Shown here: positions 60,448 through 64,000 of the stretch, one piece after another
How the letters are laid out: each line of letters starts with the position of its first letter
Position numbering within the stretch: position 1 is the first letter of the stretch
Assembly: GCA_937905825.1 (NCBI GenBank)
Contig: CALCXM010000034.1
Span: 1 to 64,000, forward strand
From: an uncultured bacterium
GTDB lineage: Bacteria; Planctomycetota; UBA1135; GCA-002686595
Reading direction: 5' to 3'
DNA: 64,000 nt
The notes under the pieces: generated by a model
Told to the model about the DNA's origin: nothing
The model's input: only the letters and a program-made list of their open reading frames with translations
Databases searched by the model: none
Program-made: the position numbers and the translations under genes

Positions 60448-61898
60448 TGACAACACTCATCGTGGTTGAGAATCCAAAGCTATGGAGCCTCAAGGTTCCA
60501 GGCGTGGAGATTGTTCCTGCCCGCGAATACCTGACCGACAAGCGCTTCGTTGCGATGCGGCGCGCCAAGGTCTTCAATCTTTGTCGCACGAGTAGTTATC
60601 AAACCCTGGGGTACTACGTGTCCCTCTTGGCTGCGGCCCGGGGCCACAAGCCGCTTCCTTCGGTCACGACCATTCAGGACCTACGCCTGGCGTCCCTGTT
60701 GCGGATCGCTGCCGAGGATCTCGAGGATCAGGTTCAGCGCGTGCTCGGCAGTTTGACGACCGACCGCTTCGTATTGAGCATCTACTTCGGGCGCAACTTG
60801 GCGAAGAAGTACGACCGCCTTTGCCAGGCTATTTTTGGTCACTTTCCCGCCCCGCTCCTGCGTGCCGAGTTCGTGCGCGTGGACAAGTGGCGCCTCAACG
60901 GCCTGCGAACGACTTCCGCGAGCGAGATCCCTGAAGCGCATCTCGAGTTCGTCGTTGCCCGGGCGCTCAAGTTCTTCGCCAATCCTCACGTCACTGCGCC
61001 CAAGCAGACCGCGCGATTTGATCTGGCCATCCTCGTCGACCCGGAAGAGAGGCACAGTCCTTCGGAACCTGCCGCCATTCGGCGCTTCGTCAAGGCAGCG
61101 GAGAGCTTGGGCATGTCGGCGAGCATCATCGACCGTCACGACTACGGGCGCATCGGCGAGTACGACGGACTCTTCATTCGCGCGACGACCCAGGTGGACC
61201 ACTACACCTACCGTTTCGCGCGGCGCGCCGAGGCGGAGGGCTTGGTCGTGATCGACGACCCCGAGTCCATCGTGCGTTGCTCGAACAAGGTGTACCAGGC
61301 GGAGATCTTCGAGAAGCACAAGATTCCGTGTCCCAAGACGCTGATTGCGCATCGTGACAATGCTCACGAAATAGGCAAGCAGCTCGGGTTTCCCTGCGTG
61401 TTGAAGCAGCCGGATAGTTCCTTCTCCACCGGGGTGGTCAAAGCCAAGACGGAGGAAGAGTTGAAGGCTCACCTCGACGCCTTCTTCGAGACCTCAGAGC
61501 TAGTCGTCGCCCAAGAGTTCCTGCAGTCGACGTTCGATTGGCGGGTCGGCATCATCGATCAGAAGCCGCTCTTCGTCTGCAAGTACTACATGGCCCGTGG
61601 TCACTGGCAGATTCGGAAGGCCCAGGGGAGTGGGTCGAGCTTCGGAAAGGTGGAAACGCTTGCGGTGGAAGACGCCCCAGCGGAAGCCGTTTCCGTGGCC
61701 TTGGCCGCCGCCAACCTGATCGGGCGCGGACTCTACGGCGTCGACGTGAAAGAAGTGGACGGTCGTTTCGTCGTCATCGAAATCAACGACAATCCGAATG
61801 TGGACGTGGGGTGCGAGGACAAATTGCTGAAGGGCGAACTCTACAAAATCATCATGGGAACCTTTTACTCGCGACTGGAAGCTCGCGTCAAAGAATGA
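60447..61898 (+). CDS. RimK-like ATP-grasp ligase with N-terminal RLAN-type domain
   Basis: 483 residues from a GTG at 60447 that overlaps the previous stop. The first 165 or so residues (LWSLKVPGVEIVPAREYL, FNLCRTSSYQTLGYYVSLLA) match the RimK-like ATP-grasp N-terminal (RLAN) type. The ATP-grasp core follows: SNKVYQAEIFEKHKIPCPKT, FPCVLKQPDSSFSTGVV (near 318, ATP-binding Lys and glycine loop), and VVIEINDNPNVDVG (near 446, metal-binding Glu-x-Asn). Such enzymes form an amide bond between a carboxylate (as acyl phosphate) and an amine. The substrate may be a peptide or protein tail, as RimK adds glutamate. Its last four bases start the GCS2 gene. Confidence 0.9.
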   Translation: MTTLIVVENPKLWSLKVPGVEIVPAREYLTDKRFVAMRRAKVFNLCRTSSYQTLGYYVSLLAAARGHKPLPSVTTIQDLRLASLLRIAAEDLEDQVQRVLGSLTTDRFVLSIYFGRNLAKKYDRLCQAIFGHFPAPLLRAEFVRVDKWRLNGLRTTSASEIPEAHLEFVVARALKFFANPHVTAPKQTARFDLAILVDPEERHSPSEPAAIRRFVKAAESLGMSASIIDRHDYGRIGEYDGLFIRATTQVDHYTYRFARRAEAEGLVVIDDPESIVRCSNKVYQAEIFEKHKIPCPKTLIAHRDNAHEIGKQLGFPCVLKQPDSSFSTGVVKAKTEEELKAHLDAFFETSELVVAQEFLQSTFDWRVGIIDQKPLFVCKYYMARGHWQIRKAQGSGSSFGKVETLAVEDAPAEAVSVALAAANLIGRGLYGVDVKEVDGRFVVIEINDNPNVDVGCEDKLLKGELYKIIMGTFYSRLEARVKE

Positions 61899-63163
61899 CC
61901 ACCAAAGAAAACACGAAGCCTGTTGTCCTGCGCCTCTTTGAAGGGCACGGCATCGAACTCGAGTACATGATCGTCGACCGCGACAGCTTGGCCGTGGCCA
62001 GCATGGCGGACGAGCTGCTCAAACTCGTCGGAGGCGGCTACGAGATGGAAGTGGAGCATGGTGCCGTCTCCTGGTCCAACGAACTTGCCTTGCATGTGAT
62101 CGAGATCAAGACCAATGGCCCGCGCCGTTCCCTGACGGGTTTGGATGCGGACTTTCAGGCCAACGTCGAGCGCATCAATGAGTTGTTGAAGCCGTTGAAC
62201 GCTTGCTTGATGCCGACGGCTATGCACCCGTTGATGGATCCGGAAACGGACCTGCGGCTGTGGCCCCACGACAACGACATTATCTACAGCACCTTTGACC
62301 GTATCTTCAACTGCCGCGGTCATGGCTGGGCCAACCTGCAGTCCACGCACATCAACTTGCCCTTTTCCTCGGACGAGGAGTTCGGGCGACTGCACGCAGC
62401 CATTCGATTGGTCTTGCCGTTGCTGCCGGGCTTCGCGGCGAGCTCGCCGATTGCAGATGGCAAGCACGGCGGATTCATGGACAAGCGGCTTGATTGCTAC
62501 CGAAGCAACGCACGCCGCGTGCCCTCGGTCGCTGGCATGGTGATCCCTGAGCGAGTCTTCACGCCCGGCGCTTATGAAGCGATGCTGCAGGGCATCTATC
62601 GCGACATTGCACCGCTAGATCCAGAAGGGATTCTGGCCCACGAATGGCTCAACTCCCGCGGCTGCATTGCGCGCTTCGATCGCATGGCGATTGAGATTCG
62701 GATCCTCGATATCCAGGAGTGTCCCCGGGCTGACGTGGCCGTGGTGGCGGCCGTGGTGGAAGTCGTGCGCGCCCTGGTCGACCAGACCTGGTGCAGCACC
62801 GAGCAACAAATGCTGTGGGATGAGCGGGAACTAGCGCAGATCTTGGACGGTGCGATTCGCTTCGGAGACGAGTCCCTGATCGACAATGCCGAATTCCTGG
62901 CAGCCTTCGGTTTGACCGGATCCCAGCCAATGAAGCTTGGCGCGTTGTGGGCGCACTTGATCGCCGATCGCTCCGCGGTGGTTCCAAGCCTCAAGGAGTG
63001 GAGCGAGCCCCTGCAAGTGATCGTCGAGCAGGGATGTTTGTCGCGCCGCATCCTGCGCGCCCTCGGCCCAGATCCTTCCCGTGAACAAATTGAAGCCGTC
63101 TACCGTCGCTTGACCGTGTGCCTCGCGGAGGGCAAGTCGTTCCATGCGAGCCAGACGGATTGA
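61895..63163 (+). CDS. GCS2-family carboxylate-amine ligase
   Basis: 422 residues from the ATG at 61895, overlapping the previous gene by ATGA; the frame is open further upstream inside that gene but has no support. The glutamate-cysteine-ligase-type-2 signature is clear: GHGIELEYMIVD (E21/E23), LHVIEIKTNGP, QSTHINLPF, and ARFDRMAIEIRILDIQECP. The family joins an amino group to a glutamate-type carboxylate using ATP. With the ATP-grasp enzyme next door, this operon has two amide-bond-forming enzymes. The C-terminus overlaps the next gene by 20 bases. Confidence 0.9.
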   Translation: MTTKENTKPVVLRLFEGHGIELEYMIVDRDSLAVASMADELLKLVGGGYEMEVEHGAVSWSNELALHVIEIKTNGPRRSLTGLDADFQANVERINELLKPLNACLMPTAMHPLMDPETDLRLWPHDNDIIYSTFDRIFNCRGHGWANLQSTHINLPFSSDEEFGRLHAAIRLVLPLLPGFAASSPIADGKHGGFMDKRLDCYRSNARRVPSVAGMVIPERVFTPGAYEAMLQGIYRDIAPLDPEGILAHEWLNSRGCIARFDRMAIEIRILDIQECPRADVAVVAAVVEVVRALVDQTWCSTEQQMLWDERELAQILDGAIRFGDESLIDNAEFLAAFGLTGSQPMKLGALWAHLIADRSAVVPSLKEWSEPLQVIVEQGCLSRRILRALGPDPSREQIEAVYRRLTVCLAEGKSFHASQTD

Positions 63164-63872
63164 CGCGCTGCTTCTGAGCTGTGAACACGGGGGGAACCAG
63201 ATCCCCGACGAGTTCGAACAGCTCTTCCAAAGCAAGGCGGCCCAGCGCGCGCTCGACAGCCATCGAGGACACGACCCCGGAGCCCTGGTGGTCGCGACCG
63301 CGCTCAAGCCCTTGTTGGATGCGCCGCTCTTCGCGAGTTGTGTCTCCCGACTGCTGGTGGATCTCAATCGCAGCGCGCACCATCCGAAGGTGTTTTCCGA
63401 GTTCAGTGCGGGACTCGGAGGGGCGCAGCGTGGGGAATTGCTGGCGACCTACTACGAGCCGCACCGCGCGGAGCTTGAGCAGGCCATCGCCCAGCGTTCG
63501 CGATCCCGGCAGCGCACGTTGCACCTCGCCATTCACAGCTTCACACCGCGTTTGGGTGGGGAGACTCGAACTGCTGAGCTCGGATTGCTGTACGACCCTC
63601 AGCGGCCGCCGGAGCGCGAACTATGTGCCCATTGGAAGCGCGAGCTCTCGGCCTCGCAGCCTTCGCGCCGGGTGCGTTGCAATTATCCCTATCGCGGCAA
63701 CGCGGACGGTCTCACGACGGCCCTACGTAAACGATTCTCCGCTGACGAGTATCTCGGAATCGAAGTCGAACTGAACCAAGCTCTAGCAGCCCAGCCACAG
63801 AGCGATGCACGCGCTCTGGCCCAATGGCTTGCCAATAGCCTGCAAAGCGCGCTCGCGTCCACGACTCGCTGA
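63144..63872 (+). CDS. N-formylglutamate amidohydrolase-family enzyme
   Basis: 242 residues from the ATG at 63144, inside the end of the GCS2 gene. LLSCEHGGNQIP (H15), RGHDPGAL, LLVDLNRSAHHP, YYEPHR and LAIHSFTP are the zinc-site and family hallmarks of N-formylglutamate amidohydrolases (HutG-like). In histidine breakdown the enzyme frees glutamate from N-formylglutamate; no hut genes are here, so in this operon it more likely trims or hydrolyses a glutamyl- or acyl-type amide made by the two ligases. It is the last gene before the second inverted-repeat copy. Confidence 0.88.
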   Translation: MRARRIDALLLSCEHGGNQIPDEFEQLFQSKAAQRALDSHRGHDPGALVVATALKPLLDAPLFASCVSRLLVDLNRSAHHPKVFSEFSAGLGGAQRGELLATYYEPHRAELEQAIAQRSRSRQRTLHLAIHSFTPRLGGETRTAELGLLYDPQRPPERELCAHWKRELSASQPSRRVRCNYPYRGNADGLTTALRKRFSADEYLGIEVELNQALAAQPQSDARALAQWLANSLQSALASTTR

Positions 63873-63897
63873 TTCGAAGACTGAATCTCTTACCACT

Positions 63898-64000
63898 CAT
63901 ACGGTATCGCACACCACGCAGAAGTCGGCTTCCGATGAGTGCCGCATCAAAATCGTGAAGTCGGCCGGCGGCCCCGTTATTCGCGATTGATGCGGCACTT
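63898..64000. repeat. Second copy of the MITE-like element, cut by the window edge
   Basis: From 63898 the bases follow CATACGGTATCGCACACC, the opening of the element at 59437, with a few substitutions through GCTTCCGATGAGTGCCGCATCA. The middle differs in sequence, and the internal mate TGATGCGGCACTT ends the window. Orientation is the same as the first copy. The right terminal repeat would lie beyond 64000. Confidence 0.7.

Overview
The window reads as chromosomal DNA of a high-GC, Gram-negative-type bacterium, most likely a planctomycete. The lineage call is inference. It rests on secreted RCC1-like proteins ending in a Cys-rich planctomycete-type C-terminal domain, a DUF1080 lipoprotein, an ECF sigma factor fused to a membrane anchor and a large extracytoplasmic region, a PPi-type phosphofructokinase, a membrane pyrophosphatase, sulfatase-like and matrixin proteins, and a Rieske/cytochrome b operon with a giant multihaem cytochrome. 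There is no rRNA and no CRISPR array. One tRNA gene is present, a Leu tRNA with the unusual anticodon AAG.

Layout. 0-12 kb: a DUF1080 lipoprotein, two paralogous RCC1-repeat secreted proteins, an SLC12-like transporter, a sigma factor-membrane fusion, a lipoprotein, palindromic repeats and two decayed copies of the RCC1-protein C-terminal domain. 12-21 kb: tRNA-Leu, PPi-phosphofructokinase, a HEAT-like membrane protein, then a respiratory operon (Rieske, cytochrome b6-like, extended subunit IV-like, eight-CxxCH cytochrome c). 21-31 kb: a PDZ protein with Cys and His clusters, an HDOD protein, a sulfatase-like lipoprotein, a matrixin/IPT metalloprotease with a coupled partner, and a DnaQ-like exonuclease. 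31-42 kb: a surface lipoprotein, a membrane glycosyltransferase-like protein coupled to a thioredoxin/DUF255 protein, a membrane-anchored coiled-coil protein, rsfS (apparently with a non-AUG start), hppA and a DedA protein. 42-49 kb: ABC transporter parts, a NarL-type response regulator, an FHA membrane protein and a NUDIX hydrolase. 49-59 kb: a surface-glycan or secondary-metabolite region with four GT4 glycosyltransferases, a methyltransferase, a DUF5989-like peptide, a divergent carbamoyltransferase and a ferritin-like protein, plus small lipoproteins. 59.4-64 kb: a tightly overlapping four-gene operon (C39-type peptidase, RimK-like ATP-grasp ligase, GCS2-type ligase, N-formylglutamate amidohydrolase) bracketed by two copies of an inverted-repeat element.

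The strongest candidate for a little-described system is this last operon. Its four genes overlap by 1-20 nt, so they are probably made together. Two amide-bond-forming enzymes sit with an amidohydrolase and a papain-fold peptidase, which suggests synthesis and trimming of a peptide-like metabolite or of an amino-acid tag on a protein. Related amidoligase neighbourhoods are known from comparative genomics, but the product here cannot be read from sequence. Other notable items are the sigma/transmembrane/sensor fusion, the b6-type cytochrome with a predicted haem ci cysteine next to an octahaem cytochrome, and the Cys/His-rich PDZ protein.
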